The position numbers and the translations under genes were made by a program. Below, piece after piece: positions 26,747-38,505 of a DNA stretch of 64,000 bases. The stretch is from Flavipsychrobacter sp. GTDB taxonomy: Bacteria; Bacteroidota; Bacteroidia; Chitinophagales; Chitinophagaceae. The stretch is from positions 57,637 through 121,636 of the forward strand of contig JAEUVY010000049.1 of assembly GCA_016786565.1 (NCBI GenBank), given 5' to 3'. The notes under the pieces were generated by a model. The model had not been told where the DNA came from, did not search any database, and worked only from the letters and a program-made list of their open reading frames with translations. Each line of letters begins with the position of its first letter. Position 1 is the first letter of the stretch.

Positions 26747-28081
26747 CTATTTTTTGCCCTGTTCGGTGCCGCTTTTATCGTTCTTTTCGGCAGGAGTTTC
26801 TTCGGTGTCTTTTTTCTTTTTCCTGTCTTTGCGGTCTTTTTTCTCCTGCTCTTTTTTCTGTTTTTCTTTTTCAGCCTCGCGGTCGGCAGCTAACTTTTCT
26901 TTTGCCTCCTTATCCTTTTCTTCGTCTTCCTTCATCTGATCTTCAAACACACTTTCATCGACCCTGCCTGAGCGGCCACGATCGAGGATGGCATCGAGTG
27001 TTTCTATCTTGCCCTTGGGTGTGCCCGTCTGGTGCAGTTCCACATCGAAGCCGTTCTCCTCGGCATTGGTCCACGCGCCCACATAGTTTCGCCCGGTGAG
27101 GGTGAGCTCCATGAGGCCCTGCGCGGTCTCATCTTCAATGATCCACTTGCCTTCCTTGTTCTGCGTGATCTCGAGTTTCAGGTATCGTTTGTTCTCGCCC
27201 AGCTTGTAGAGGCCGTCGTATTGCTGCGGCTTGCCGGGTATGGGTTTCATGTAGCGGACATAGAGTTTTATGGGTATCTCATTGTCCATAAGCCCTTCGT
27301 AGTACTTGCGGTCCACCACCTCTTTGCGCATTTCATCTTCTTCGGGGTCTTCCTGCTTTTTGATGAGGAGCGAACCTTTGTCTGACGTATCGGCGGCAGC
27401 GAGCGAGTCGGCGACGGCAATGCTGTCGACGCTTACAGTATCGGGGTGAGCGGCCTTCCACTCCAGCCACGCCTGCTCTTCGATCTCTCTGCGCCTGAAC
27501 TCGTCGATCGATTTAGCCTGAAGAACATTTACCAACTGCCCGCCGAAGAACTGCCCTTTTATCTTCTGTATCTCGGTGACCGATATGCAGAACATGACAC
27601 GGTTGAACACATCGGTGACGAACATGTAGCCGTGAAAACGTTCGGGGGCTATGTGGTCGTAGCCTATCAAAGCCCTTGTGGGGTCTTGTTTCCGCAGTTC
27701 GTAGCGCGCCATGGTGACACGGCTCCACTGTATGCCTGAGTCCTCGCCCTTGGACAGCACATTGCAGAAGCCACCTATGATACTCTTGTTATAGAGCGGG
27801 TCGAACTCGATGAGCACCTGTGGTTTTTCCTTAAGGTTGTTGAGTTCTTTCTGGGTCTGGGGGCTTTTGTCGGTATTGTGCATGACCATGCTCCACAGGG
27901 TATCGAACGGAGGGAAGAGGTCGTAATAGCCGGCGGTGTCTTTGTGTTGCAGGCAGGCTACGAGTTTGTACATCAGTTCGCCCTCGGTCTTGGGCCACTG
28001 TCGTTTTGGTTTGCGCCAATACTGCGCCGAGGCACAAGTGCCTGCAAGCAATACCAGCAATAGCAAAACGACGCGTTTCAT
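26747..28081 (-). CDS. Exported protein of unknown function with Lys/Glu-rich tail
   Basis: The 444-residue protein has a signal peptide (MKRVVLLLLVLLAGTCASAQ|Y). The N-terminal two thirds are globular and unrecognised. The last 80 residues are almost wholly charged (EDEEKDKEAKEKL..., EKQKKEQEKKDRKDRKKKKD), probably a helix or disordered tail that could bind polyanions or peptidoglycan. It lies 55 bp downstream of the polysaccharide deacetylase gene on the same strand and may share its transcript. Confidence 0.75.
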   Translation of the reverse strand: MKRVVLLLLVLLAGTCASAQYWRKPKRQWPKTEGELMYKLVACLQHKDTAGYYDLFPPFDTLWSMVMHNTDKSPQTQKELNNLKEKPQVLIEFDPLYNKSIIGGFCNVLSKGEDSGIQWSRVTMARYELRKQDPTRALIGYDHIAPERFHGYMFVTDVFNRVMFCISVTEIQKIKGQFFGGQLVNVLQAKSIDEFRRREIEEQAWLEWKAAHPDTVSVDSIAVADSLAAADTSDKGSLLIKKQEDPEEDEMRKEVVDRKYYEGLMDNEIPIKLYVRYMKPIPGKPQQYDGLYKLGENKRYLKLEITQNKEGKWIIEDETAQGLMELTLTGRNYVGAWTNAEENGFDVELHQTGTPKGKIETLDAILDRGRSGRVDESVFEDQMKEDEEKDKEAKEKLAADREAEKEKQKKEQEKKDRKDRKKKKDTEETPAEKNDKSGTEQGKK

Positions 28082-28136
28082 TCACTACAAAAGAACGATA
28101 AAGTTAGCGAATGCTTGTGAATAGGCTTTGGGGGGC

Positions 28137-28859
28137 TTAGTGACGGTGGCCGGTGGTGTTGAGGAGGTCGCCAACGGAAGTGACTTTGTAGCCCTGCGCC
28201 TGCAGCGAGTGCAGGATGCGGGGAAGCGCGCTGAGCGATGCGGAAACGCTATCGTACATGGTGTGCAGGAGGATGATGGAGCCGGGCTGTACATTGCGGG
28301 CGGTAAACTGCACGAGGCTATCGGTGTGGAAGCGGAGGGAGAGATCGAGGTCGGGTGCAACATCCCACAGAACGGTATGGCGGTTGGTCTGGCTGAGGTA
28401 CCAGGGCAGGTAGAAGAGTTTGGTGCCGAACGGGGGGCGGAAGCGGATGGTGCCTTTGTAGCCCATCGCGCGGATGATGCTGTCGGTACGTTCAACCTCG
28501 GACCGGATGAAGGCCGGAGACCGGAAAATGAGTGCCTGATGAGACCAGGAGTGGTTGCCGATCTCGTGTCCGGCGGCAATGATGCGCGCTGTTCTTTCGG
28601 GTTCCCGGCTCATTTCGGTGCCGGTGAGGAAGAAAGTAGCCTGAATGCCCGCCCTTGCAAGGATGGCGAGCACGCTATCGGAGGCCGGGCCGGGGCCATC
28701 GTCGAAAGTGAGGGCGATGGCGCGTTGCTGTGTGGGGATATGGTGGTGAAAGGCACCCCTCCACTGCCAGTTGCGAAGGTGGGCTATATGCAGCAGAGCG
28801 GGCTTGGCCAGGGCTATGACGAAGATGACGGTAACCGCGAAAAACAGCCGTTTCAGCAT
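28137..28859 (-). CDS. Polysaccharide deacetylase (NodB domain, CE4)
   Basis: The 240-residue protein has an N-terminal membrane anchor (about residues 4-21) and a NodB deacetylase domain. Motif 1 is TFDDGP with the catalytic Asp and metal Asp, motif 2 is HSWSHQ (His-x3-His), motif 3 is RPPFG, and the C-terminal motif is near SIILLHTMYDS. It probably deacetylates peptidoglycan or an exopolysaccharide at the outer face of the inner membrane. The start at 28859 matches the anchor; the frame is open further upstream, but that segment overlaps the divergent promoter region of the mutase gene. Confidence 0.88.
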   Translation of the reverse strand: MLKRLFFAVTVIFVIALAKPALLHIAHLRNWQWRGAFHHHIPTQQRAIALTFDDGPGPASDSVLAILARAGIQATFFLTGTEMSREPERTARIIAAGHEIGNHSWSHQALIFRSPAFIRSEVERTDSIIRAMGYKGTIRFRPPFGTKLFYLPWYLSQTNRHTVLWDVAPDLDLSLRFHTDSLVQFTARNVQPGSIILLHTMYDSVSASLSALPRILHSLQAQGYKVTSVGDLLNTTGHRH

Positions 28860-28926
28860 TGTGCAGGAAGATTCTAAGAATAAAGGTAATGTGTAATGTT
28901 GATAGCGTATGAAACGGCTCATTTCG

Positions 28927-28934
28927 TACCTTTG
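28927..28934 (+). promoter_or_regulatory. -7 box of the fused mutase gene
   Basis: TACCTTTG matches TAnnTTTG, 27 nt before ATG 28962. The nearest TTG (28899-28901) is 25 nt upstream, slightly too far. Confidence 0.5.
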
Positions 28935-28961
28935 CACCCTGTTATAAACGGAATATATAAT

Positions 28962-31900
28962 ATGGCGTACGCTCTAAAGAATAAGATACGTTTGGTTACT
29001 GCGGCATCGTTGTTTGACGGTCATGATGCATCTATCAATATCATGCGTCGCATATTGCAGTCGAGCGGGGCGGAGGTGATCCACCTGGGGCACGACCGCA
29101 GTGTGAAGGAAGTAGTGGACTGCGCGATACAGGAAGACGCGAATGGCATTGCTATCACGTCATACCAGGGAGGGCATGTGGAGTACTTCAAGTATATGTA
29201 CGATCTGCTGAAAGAGGCAGGTTGCGGACATATAAAACTCTTTGGCGGCGGCGGCGGTGTGATTCTGCCCGACGAGATCAAGGAACTGCACGAGTACGGT
29301 ATCACACGTATCTATTCGCCGGATGATGGCCGCGCCATGGGTCTGCAGGGTATGATAGATGACCTGCTGGAGAAATGCGACTTCCCGACGGGCAATCAGC
29401 TGAACGGCGAAGCAGGCCATTTGAAAGAGCGTGATGTGAAGTCGATAGCGAGGCTGATATCGGCAGCGGAGAATTACCATGACCTGCCCGAAACACAGGC
29501 TGCGCTGAAAAAAGTGAAAGAAGTAGCGGCAGCATCCAAGGTGCCGGTGCTGGGTATAACGGGTACAGGTGGCGCGGGCAAGAGCTCACTTGTAGATGAA
29601 GTGGTGCGTCGTTTCCTGCTGGACTTTAAAGACAAACACATTGGTATCATATCAGTAGACCCGTCTAAGAGGAAGACCGGAGGTGCCTTGCTGGGCGACA
29701 GGATACGTATGAACGCCATACGCAACGACAGGGTGTATATGCGCTCTATGGCCACGCGCCAGAGCAACCTTGCGGTGTCTAAGCACATACATGACGCGGT
29801 GGACATACTGAAGGCTTCCAATTTTGACTTCATTATTCTGGAGACTTCGGGTATTGGTCAGAGCGATACGCAGATCACCGACCATTGCGACCTGAGCATG
29901 TATGTGATGACGCCTGAGTATGGCGCTGCCACACAGCTGGAGAAGATTGACATGCTGGACTTCGCGGATATTGTTGTGATCAATAAGTTTGACAAACGCG
30001 GCGCTATGGATGCACTGCGTGATGTGAAGAAACAATACCAGCGCAACCATAAGTTGTTTGATAAGAACGCCGACGACATGCCGGTGTTCGGTACAATAGC
30101 CTCTCAGTTCAACGACCCGGGCACTAACACCATGTACAAGACCCTGATGGATATTGTAGTGGCAAGGACAAGCGCGCCATTGACATCGAACTTTGAGATA
30201 ACGGGCGAGATGAGCGAGAAGATCTACATCATTCCGCCGAACCGCACGCGTTACCTGAGTGAGATATCGGAGAATAACCGCAACTACAATTCATGGGCAA
30301 CGTCTCAGGCCGGGATAGCGCAGAAGCTGTTCGGTATCAGGAAGACGATAGAGACTGTGCAGGCAATGGATGCCGACGATAAGGACAGGCTGGTGAAGAC
30401 ACTGGAAGAAGTGTATGCAAAGACACAACTGGAGCTGGACCCTAAGAACAATGTGTTGCTGGAACAGTGGGAGAACAAGAAGAAAAACTATACTGACGAA
30501 TATTACGTATTTAAGGTGCGCGACAAGGAAGTGAAGGTGAAGACCCACTCTGAATCTTTGTCGCACCTGCAGATACCAAAGGTTGCTGTGCCACGTTATG
30601 AGGCATGGGGCGAGATACTGAAATGGGCGTTGAATGAGAACTTCCCGGGTGAGTTCCCGTATGCATCGGGTATCTATCCGTTCAAGCGTGTGGGCGAGGA
30701 CCCTGCGCGTATGTTCGCAGGAGAGGGTGGCCCTGAGCGTACCAACAAACGTTTCCACTACGTATCGCGCGGAATGCCTGCGAAGCGCCTCAGTACTGCG
30801 TTTGACAGTGTGACGCTGTATGGTCAGGATCCTGATCACCGTCCGGATATATATGGTAAGGTGGGTAACTCGGGCGTGAGTGTTTGTTGCCTGGACGATG
30901 CCAAAAAACTGTACAGTGGTTTCAATCTGGCAGACCCGATGACATCAGTATCGATGACCATCAACGGGCCGGCGCCTACCATGACAGCGTTCTTTATGAA
31001 CGCCGCCATAGATCAGCAGTGCGAACTGTATATCAAGGCGAATGGTCTGGAAGAGGAAGTGAACAAAAAGATCGATGCCATCTTCGCGGCCAAGGGATTG
31101 CCAAGGCCATACTACAACTCGGGCGGAGGTAAGACTGTGTTGCCGGAAGGTAATGACGGTCTGGGCCTGATGCTGCTGGGTGTGACGGGTGACGAAGTGC
31201 TGCCACGCGATGTATATGAAGACATAAAGACACGCACACTGAGTTCGGTGCGCGGCACCGTCCAGGCGGACATATTGAAGGAAGACCAGGCGCAGAATAC
31301 CTGTATCTTCTCTACAGAGTTCTCTCTGCGTGTGATGGGCGATGTGCAGCAGTATTTCATTGACAAGAAGGTGCGCAACTTCTATTCGGTGTCCATAAGC
31401 GGCTACCATATAGCAGAGGCCGGTGCCAACCCTATATCGCAGCTGGCATTCACGCTGTCTAACGGTTTCACGTTTGTAGAGTACTACCTGAGCCGTGGTA
31501 TGAACATCGATGATTTTGCGCCGAACCTTTCGTTCTTCTTTAGTAACGGTATCGATCCGGAGTATAGTGTGATAGGCCGTGTGGCGCGTCGCATCTGGGC
31601 CAAGGCAATGAAGCTGAAGTATGGCGGTAACGAACGCTCGCAGATGCTGAAGTACCACATTCAGACATCGGGCCGCTCGCTGCATGCGCAGGAAATAGAC
31701 TTTAACGACATCCGCACAACGCTGCAGGCGCTGTATGCGATATATGACAACTGTAACTCGCTGCATACAAACGCTTATGACGAGGCGATCACTACGCCTA
31801 CCGAAGAAAGTGTACGCAGGGCAATGGCGATACAGCTCATCATCAACAAAGAGCTGGGCCTGGCGAAGAACGAGAATCCGCTGCAGGGATCATTCATTAT

Positions 31901-32351
31901 AGAAGAGCTTACTGATCTGGTGGAAGAGGCTGTGCTGGCTGAGTTCGACCGTATAACAGAGCGTGGCGGTGTGCTGGGTGCCATGGAGACCATGTACCAG
32001 CGTGGCAAGATACAGGAAGAGAGTCTGTACTACGAAACACTGAAGCACACAGGCGAGTTCCCGATCATTGGTGTGAATACCTTCCTGAGCTCTAAGGGTT
32101 CGCCAACGGTGATACCATCGGAGGTGATACGCTCTACTACAGAGGAGAAGGAGTTTCAGATAGCTACGGTTAATAACCTTTGGAAGCGCAGCGAAGACAA
32201 GAGCGCGGAGATGCTGAAGCGTTTGCAGCATACCGCCATCCAGAACGGTAACATCTTTGAAACGCTGATGGATGTGGCCAAGTATTGCTCGCTGGGACAG
32301 ATCACCAAGGCACTGTTTGAAGTGGGTGGACAGTACCGCCGCAATATGTAA
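28962..32351 (+). CDS. icmF: Fused isobutyryl-CoA mutase-type enzyme (IcmF)
   Basis: This is a B12-dependent acyl-CoA mutase fused with its own G-protein chaperone, 1129 residues. Order: cobalamin-binding domain (residues about 8-140, base-off ligand H21 in [10 protein letters not shown]); MeaB-like GTPase with P-loop GTGGAGKSS (about 200-208), [16 protein letters not shown] and NKFDKRG; then the TIM-barrel substrate domain to the C-terminus. Two substrate-selecting positions match isobutyryl-CoA mutase rather than methylmalonyl-CoA mutase: F585 (RMFAGEG) and Q778 (DQAQNTC), where the latter enzyme has Tyr and Arg. It therefore probably interconverts isobutyryl- and butyryl-CoA, or isovaleryl- and pivalyl-CoA, in branched-chain acyl metabolism. 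Database entries often call such proteins methylmalonyl-CoA mutase. Confidence 0.92.
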   Translation: MAYALKNKIRLVTAASLFDGHDASINIMRRILQSSGAEVIHLGHDRSVKEVVDCAIQEDANGIAITSYQGGHVEYFKYMYDLLKEAGCGHIKLFGGGGGVILPDEIKELHEYGITRIYSPDDGRAMGLQGMIDDLLEKCDFPTGNQLNGEAGHLKERDVKSIARLISAAENYHDLPETQAALKKVKEVAAASKVPVLGITGTGGAGKSSLVDEVVRRFLLDFKDKHIGIISVDPSKRKTGGALLGDRIRMNAIRNDRVYMRSMATRQSNLAVSKHIHDAVDILKASNFDFIILETSGIGQSDTQITDHCDLSMYVMTPEYGAATQLEKIDMLDFADIVVINKFDKRGAMDALRDVKKQYQRNHKLFDKNADDMPVFGTIASQFNDPGTNTMYKTLMDIVVARTSAPLTSNFEITGEMSEKIYIIPPNRTRYLSEISENNRNYNSWATSQAGIAQKLFGIRKTIETVQAMDADDKDRLVKTLEEVYAKTQLELDPKNNVLLEQWENKKKNYTDEYYVFKVRDKEVKVKTHSESLSHLQIPKVAVPRYEAWGEILKWALNENFPGEFPYASGIYPFKRVGEDPARMFAGEGGPERTNKRFHYVSRGMPAKRLSTAFDSVTLYGQDPDHRPDIYGKVGNSGVSVCCLDDAKKLYSGFNLADPMTSVSMTINGPAPTMTAFFMNAAIDQQCELYIKANGLEEEVNKKIDAIFAAKGLPRPYYNSGGGKTVLPEGNDGLGLMLLGVTGDEVLPRDVYEDIKTRTLSSVRGTVQADILKEDQAQNTCIFSTEFSLRVMGDVQQYFIDKKVRNFYSVSISGYHIAEAGANPISQLAFTLSNGFTFVEYYLSRGMNIDDFAPNLSFFFSNGIDPEYSVIGRVARRIWAKAMKLKYGGNERSQMLKYHIQTSGRSLHAQEIDFNDIRTTLQALYAIYDNCNSLHTNAYDEAITTPTEESVRRAMAIQLIINKELGLAKNENPLQGSFIIEELTDLVEEAVLAEFDRITERGGVLGAMETMYQRGKIQEESLYYETLKHTGEFPIIGVNTFLSSKGSPTVIPSEVIRSTTEEKEFQIATVNNLWKRSEDKSAEMLKRLQHTAIQNGNIFETLMDVAKYCSLGQITKALFEVGGQYRRNM

Positions 32352-32381
32352 TCAAGTTACCCGAAAGGGTATAGAATAAAG

Positions 32382-32410
32382 AAGGGGCTGCAACCATGTT
32401 GCAGCCCCTT
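32382..32410. terminator. Bidirectional terminator between icmF and yicC
   Basis: A perfect 13-bp stem (32382-32394 with 32398-32410) has a 3-nt loop between convergent genes. Runs are T-rich on the plus side (TTTACTTTG) and AT-rich on the minus side. A small TACCC-GAAA-GGGTA hairpin precedes it at 32358-32371. Confidence 0.85.
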
Positions 32411-32430
32411 TACTTTGTGTATTACCTTAT

Positions 32431-33306
32431 TTAGAGAATGTTGAGGATCTGTTCTTTTGCTTTTTCCAGTTCGTCTTTCATGTTGATGACGATCTGCTGT
32501 ATCTCGGCGTGGTTGGCTTTTGAGCCGAGTGTGTTTATCTCGCGGCCTATCTCCTGAAGGATGAAGTTGAGCTTGCGGCCAATGGCCATGTCGTTCTCTT
32601 TCACCGTATTGTTGAAGTATTCGCAGTGCTGGCGCAGGCGTATCTTTTCTTCGGAGAAGTCCATGCGCTCCAGGTAGTAGATCATTTCCTGCTCGAAGCG
32701 GTTGGGGTCTATTTTCTCCTTACCGGCCATGTCTTCCAGCCACTGATTGATGCGGGTGCGGATGCGCTCTATACGATCTGGCTCCAGCGGCAGTATCCTG
32801 TTGTGGAGTTCGTCTATGTTGTTGATGCGGGTGGTGATGTCGCGGAGGAGCGCTTCGCCCTCGTGCTGGCGGTGCAGCATAAGGTCTTCGGCAGCGCGAA
32901 CGATCACTTTTTTTACCTGTTCCCATTCTTCGTCGGGCAGCATGTCAGAATCGGGGGCTACCACCTCTGGCATACGCATGAGGGTAGACAGCACATTGTC
33001 TTCGGGTACGCCCGTTTGCTGCGCTATCTGCTTCATGGCATTGTAGTAGAACACAGCCAGATCGGTGTTCACCACCATAGGCTTGGATGCGCCTTCCTGT
33101 TTCACCGTGATGGTGAGATCTACCGTGCCACGCATGAGGATGTTGGCAAGCATGGAGCGTATATCGAGTTCCCACGAACGAAGGATGGGCGGTAGCTTGG
33201 TGTTGAGGTCGAACTGTTTTCCGTTCAGGGCTTTCATTTCCACCACTACCAGTCGTTGGTTGATGGTCTCTTCGGCCCTTCCGAAGCCGGTCATTGAGTA
33301 TAACAT
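32431..33306 (-). CDS. YicC/YloC-family endoribonuclease
   Basis: The 291-residue protein begins with the family signature MLYSMTGFGRAE and ends in the DUF1732 region with EKIRLRQHCEYFNN and LNFILQEIGREINTLGSKAN. YicC of E. coli is an RNA-cleaving enzyme linked to small-RNA turnover and stationary-phase survival. In many bacteria yicC stands before gmk; here no gmk follows. Length is normal. Confidence 0.92.
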   Translation of the reverse strand: MLYSMTGFGRAEETINQRLVVVEMKALNGKQFDLNTKLPPILRSWELDIRSMLANILMRGTVDLTITVKQEGASKPMVVNTDLAVFYYNAMKQIAQQTGVPEDNVLSTLMRMPEVVAPDSDMLPDEEWEQVKKVIVRAAEDLMLHRQHEGEALLRDITTRINNIDELHNRILPLEPDRIERIRTRINQWLEDMAGKEKIDPNRFEQEMIYYLERMDFSEEKIRLRQHCEYFNNTVKENDMAIGRKLNFILQEIGREINTLGSKANHAEIQQIVINMKDELEKAKEQILNIL

Positions 33307-33436
33307 AATGTATTTCTTTACTGCAAGATGGCGACAAAGGTCGTGATAAAAAAATGCGTTTGCCGGCTTTTGTGGAAAAAGATTGTAAAATCATCTTAAT
33401 TCGGCAAAAAAGCGGTGGAGCGGGTTCTAATTTGGT

Positions 33437-33444
33437 TATTTTTG
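33437..33444 (+). promoter_or_regulatory. -7 box of the envC-like gene
   Basis: TATTTTTG matches TAnnTTTG, 12 nt before ATG 33457. No -33 TTG is seen at the proper distance. Confidence 0.45.
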
Positions 33445-33456
33445 TCCGTATCGCAT

Positions 33457-34812
33457 ATGCGTTCTATTGTCCTCTTCATATTGTTGTTTTTGTCGTTTGC
33501 GGCCGATGCGCAAACCCGTGAGGTGATATACCCTCCGAAGGATACTTTGCTGGCACGACGCAAGCAGATAATGGCCGCTATTGAGGAGACCGAGAGGGAG
33601 CTGCAGGCGATAAAAAGCGACAAACAGGCCACTATTGGTCAGTTGCGGGCGTTGCAGAGCAAGCTGGCCGATCGTCAGCGGTTGATAGGTAACATCAATG
33701 ACGAACTGGGTGAGATAGACAGGGATATCCGTAATTCATCGAAAGAGGTGATGACGCTGAAGCAGAAGTTGGAACAGTTGAATACCCGCTATGCGCAGTC
33801 GCTGCGCTACTCATACAGTACCCGCAGTTCGTATGACATGCTGGCGTTCCTTTTCTCGTCGCGCGACTTTAACGAAGCCATGCGACGTATGAAGTACCTG
33901 AAGAAGTTCAGGGATTTCAGGAAGTACCAGATGCAGCAGATAACGCACACACAGGTGCAACTGAAGCAGAAGATAGGTGTGCTGAGCGAAGAAAAGACCA
34001 AAAAAGACCAGGTGTTGAACGCGCAGGTGCAGCAAAAGCAGATATTGCAGCGCGAAACCGAGCAGACCAACCAGGTGGTACAGGACCTGAAGACCAAGGA
34101 AAGTAAGCTGCTGGCTGATATAGAAAAGAACAAAAAGGTTAATGCGAGGATCAACAAAGCCATCAGTGACCTGATAGAGCGTGAGATGGCTAAAGCTGCA
34201 AAGGCAGCGGAGGCTGAAGCCAAGAAGTCGGGAATAGAGGTAAAATCAGCCGGAAAAAGTAATATCAAGTCCAGCTCGGGTGGTGGTCCGGATGTTGCAG
34301 TGAACGAGGTTCCGAAAACTACAACAGCCCGTGCAAGGGCCGAGGTATCGTTGATGCTGACCCCTGAAGATGTGGAGCTTGCTGAGAATTTTGAAGGTAA
34401 CAAGGGTAAAATGTACTGGCCGGTTGAAAAGGGCTACATCATAGACCGTTTTGGTGTGCATCCGCACCCATTATATCCGAAGGTTAACATCGAAAATGCC
34501 GGAGTGGACATACAGACTGATGAAAATGCCCGCGTGCGTTGTGTGTTCAATGGAGTGGTGACGAGTGTTTTCTCGGTAACCGGGTCGAGCTGGATAGTAA
34601 TGGTACGCCACGGTAACTACTGTACCGTATATAATAGTCTTGCATCAACGTCAGTACGAGTAGGTGATGAGGTGAAAGCTAAACAGGTTATCGGCAGCGT
34701 CTCGAAGAATGACGAAGGCGTGCCTTTTGTGAACTTCCAGATCTGGAAGTCTAGTGGAAAGAAAGACAATATTAAGCTGAACCCTGAGCACTGGTTAGGT
34801 AAAGCGCGCTAA
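33457..34812 (+). CDS. EnvC-like murein hydrolase activator with degenerate LytM (M23) domain
   Basis: The 451-residue exported protein has a signal peptide (1-19, ADAQ), a long coiled coil (about 25-260, with repeated Lys/Glu/Gln heptads) and a C-terminal M23/LytM domain (about 320-451). The M23 zinc site is lost: the first His of HxxxD is N347 (ENAGVD, with D351 kept) and the HxH motif is N426-F-Q428. This matches EnvC and NlpD, whose inactive LytM domains switch on N-acetylmuramyl-L-alanine amidases at the division site. Coiled coil plus degenerate LytM therefore favours an amidase activator over an active endopeptidase. ATG 33457 is chosen from the signal peptide and the -7 box just before it. 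Confidence 0.88.
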   Translation: MRSIVLFILLFLSFAADAQTREVIYPPKDTLLARRKQIMAAIEETERELQAIKSDKQATIGQLRALQSKLADRQRLIGNINDELGEIDRDIRNSSKEVMTLKQKLEQLNTRYAQSLRYSYSTRSSYDMLAFLFSSRDFNEAMRRMKYLKKFRDFRKYQMQQITHTQVQLKQKIGVLSEEKTKKDQVLNAQVQQKQILQRETEQTNQVVQDLKTKESKLLADIEKNKKVNARINKAISDLIEREMAKAAKAAEAEAKKSGIEVKSAGKSNIKSSSGGGPDVAVNEVPKTTTARARAEVSLMLTPEDVELAENFEGNKGKMYWPVEKGYIIDRFGVHPHPLYPKVNIENAGVDIQTDENARVRCVFNGVVTSVFSVTGSSWIVMVRHGNYCTVYNSLASTSVRVGDEVKAKQVIGSVSKNDEGVPFVNFQIWKSSGKKDNIKLNPEHWLGKAR

Positions 34813-34821
34813 TGGCCTGCT

Positions 34822-35196
34822 TTACGGCAGCTTGAAGTGCGGATTTCTGATGATGCCGAGCAGGTTCCCCCATGGGTCTTTTACGGTAGCTACGATCACT
34901 CCATCGCCCACATCAGTAGGTTTTTCAATGGGCATTGCGCCCGCGGCAATCAATTTATCATAAGCACTTTCAGCATCATCCACGCCCCAGTAGGCAGTGG
35001 CGGCGGGTCCTTTGTGGGTCTGTGCGGCATCCAGCGGGTGCAGCCCCAGTTCGTAGCCACCCACATTGAAGCCCACATAGAATGGCTCGTCGAAATAGGG
35101 AGTGATGCCGAACACATCGCTGTACCATGCTTTTGCCTTTTGCAGGTCGTGCGTAAAGTAGATAACGGTGCGAAGGCCGAGGAGTGAGACAGACAT
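34822..35196 (-). CDS. VOC-family protein (glyoxalase/dioxygenase fold)
   Basis: The 124-residue protein has two beta-alpha-beta-beta-beta modules. The first starts LRTVIYFTHDLQKAKAWYSDVFG and the second contains VATVKDPWGNLLGII, both hallmarks of the vicinal oxygen chelate fold. Family members include glyoxalase I, ring-cleaving dioxygenases and antibiotic-binding proteins. The exact reaction cannot be told. It is convergent with the EnvC-like gene, 9 bp away. Confidence 0.85.
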   Translation of the reverse strand: MSVSLLGLRTVIYFTHDLQKAKAWYSDVFGITPYFDEPFYVGFNVGGYELGLHPLDAAQTHKGPAATAYWGVDDAESAYDKLIAAGAMPIEKPTDVGDGVIVATVKDPWGNLLGIIRNPHFKLP

Positions 35197-35282
35197 AGGA
35201 GGAGGTTTCTTACAAAGCTAAGACATTGACCGGTGACAGTTGCGTGCCGCAAGGTTGTATCTTTACGGAAACAAATGTGGTT

Positions 35283-37537
<2,255 letters not shown>

Positions 37538-37566
37538 TACATTCAACAATAGCAAACAAAAAAATC

Positions 37567-38430
37567 ATGCGGTCACGTATCTTATTTTTACTGGTTACTT
37601 CTTTCCTCGTTTTTTCGTGCGCGCAGACACGTATAACGGAACACAAAGAGTGGGGCGCGTTTTTTGAGAAGCAAGGCATCAAGGACGCATGCTTCATTAT
37701 GCGTGATAATAACCACGAAGCGATACACTACTATAACAAGGAAAGAAGCACGGCAAGGATGATGCCGGCATCTACGTTTAAAGTGCTCATATCGCTGATA
37801 GCGTTGGAGACGGCGGTGGCACCTGATGACCGACTGGTTATAAAATATGACAGCACCGATGGCGGCAGGCCTGAATGGCAACACGACATGGATATGCGCG
37901 AGGCCCTGAAGACAAGCTGTGAGTGGTATTACAGGAAGTTGATAGCCCGCATAGGCGCTGAAAAAATGCAGCATTACATAGACACCATCAGGTATGGCAA
38001 TATGAACATTTCGGGCGACCTTACCCGTTGCTGGGTAAATGACTCGCTGCAGATAACTGCCGATGAGCAGGTGGGCTTCATCAAGCGTCTTTATTTCGCA
38101 CAGTTGCCCGTATCGGAACGTAGCCAGCGCATAGTAAGAGATCTGATGCTGCACGAAAATGAGCCGGGATACAAGTTGTATTACAAAACGGGTACCGGCA
38201 TAAAAAATGGCAAGGCCATCTATTGGGTGACGGGTTTTGTGGAGCGCGTGCAGAAGGTGAAAGAACCGAAGGGTTCTATGAACAAGTCGGACGAGCGCAA
38301 CTACCCTTATTTCTTCTCTTCAAATTTTGAGATGCCCGAGGCGGATAGCTCCAAGAACTGGTATGAGACGCGCATAGCCATTGTGAAAGATGTGCTGCGC
38401 AGTTATGGTGCCATACCCACCACCAAATAG
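37567..38430 (+). CDS. Class D (OXA-type) beta-lactamase, probable lipoprotein
   Basis: The 287-residue exported serine beta-lactamase family protein has the class D motifs: S69-T-F-K72 (in MPASTFKVLISL), Y143-G-N145, K207-T-G209 and W156. The SxV motif is atypical, S117-C-E119 rather than S-x-V. A lipoprotein-like signal ends at C18 (VFSCAQ). Class D enzymes hydrolyse penicillins, oxacillin and sometimes carbapenems, but some relatives are signalling or inactive proteins, so the resistance role is untested. It lies 29 bp after pyrG, with no mobile-element marks, and so looks chromosomal and native. Confidence 0.87.
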   Translation: MRSRILFLLVTSFLVFSCAQTRITEHKEWGAFFEKQGIKDACFIMRDNNHEAIHYYNKERSTARMMPASTFKVLISLIALETAVAPDDRLVIKYDSTDGGRPEWQHDMDMREALKTSCEWYYRKLIARIGAEKMQHYIDTIRYGNMNISGDLTRCWVNDSLQITADEQVGFIKRLYFAQLPVSERSQRIVRDLMLHENEPGYKLYYKTGTGIKNGKAIYWVTGFVERVQKVKEPKGSMNKSDERNYPYFFSSNFEMPEADSSKNWYETRIAIVKDVLRSYGAIPTTK

Positions 38431-38505
38431 CAGCACGTTCAGCGGCAGTGATGTGTTTGTTTCATTTTCATTGATTTTTTTATATTTTACAGGCAAACAC
38501 GTTCT

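Noticed and set aside
37567..38430. Beta-lactamase as a horizontally acquired resistance gene
   Set aside because: No insertion sequence, integron site or compositional break is visible; it directly follows pyrG.
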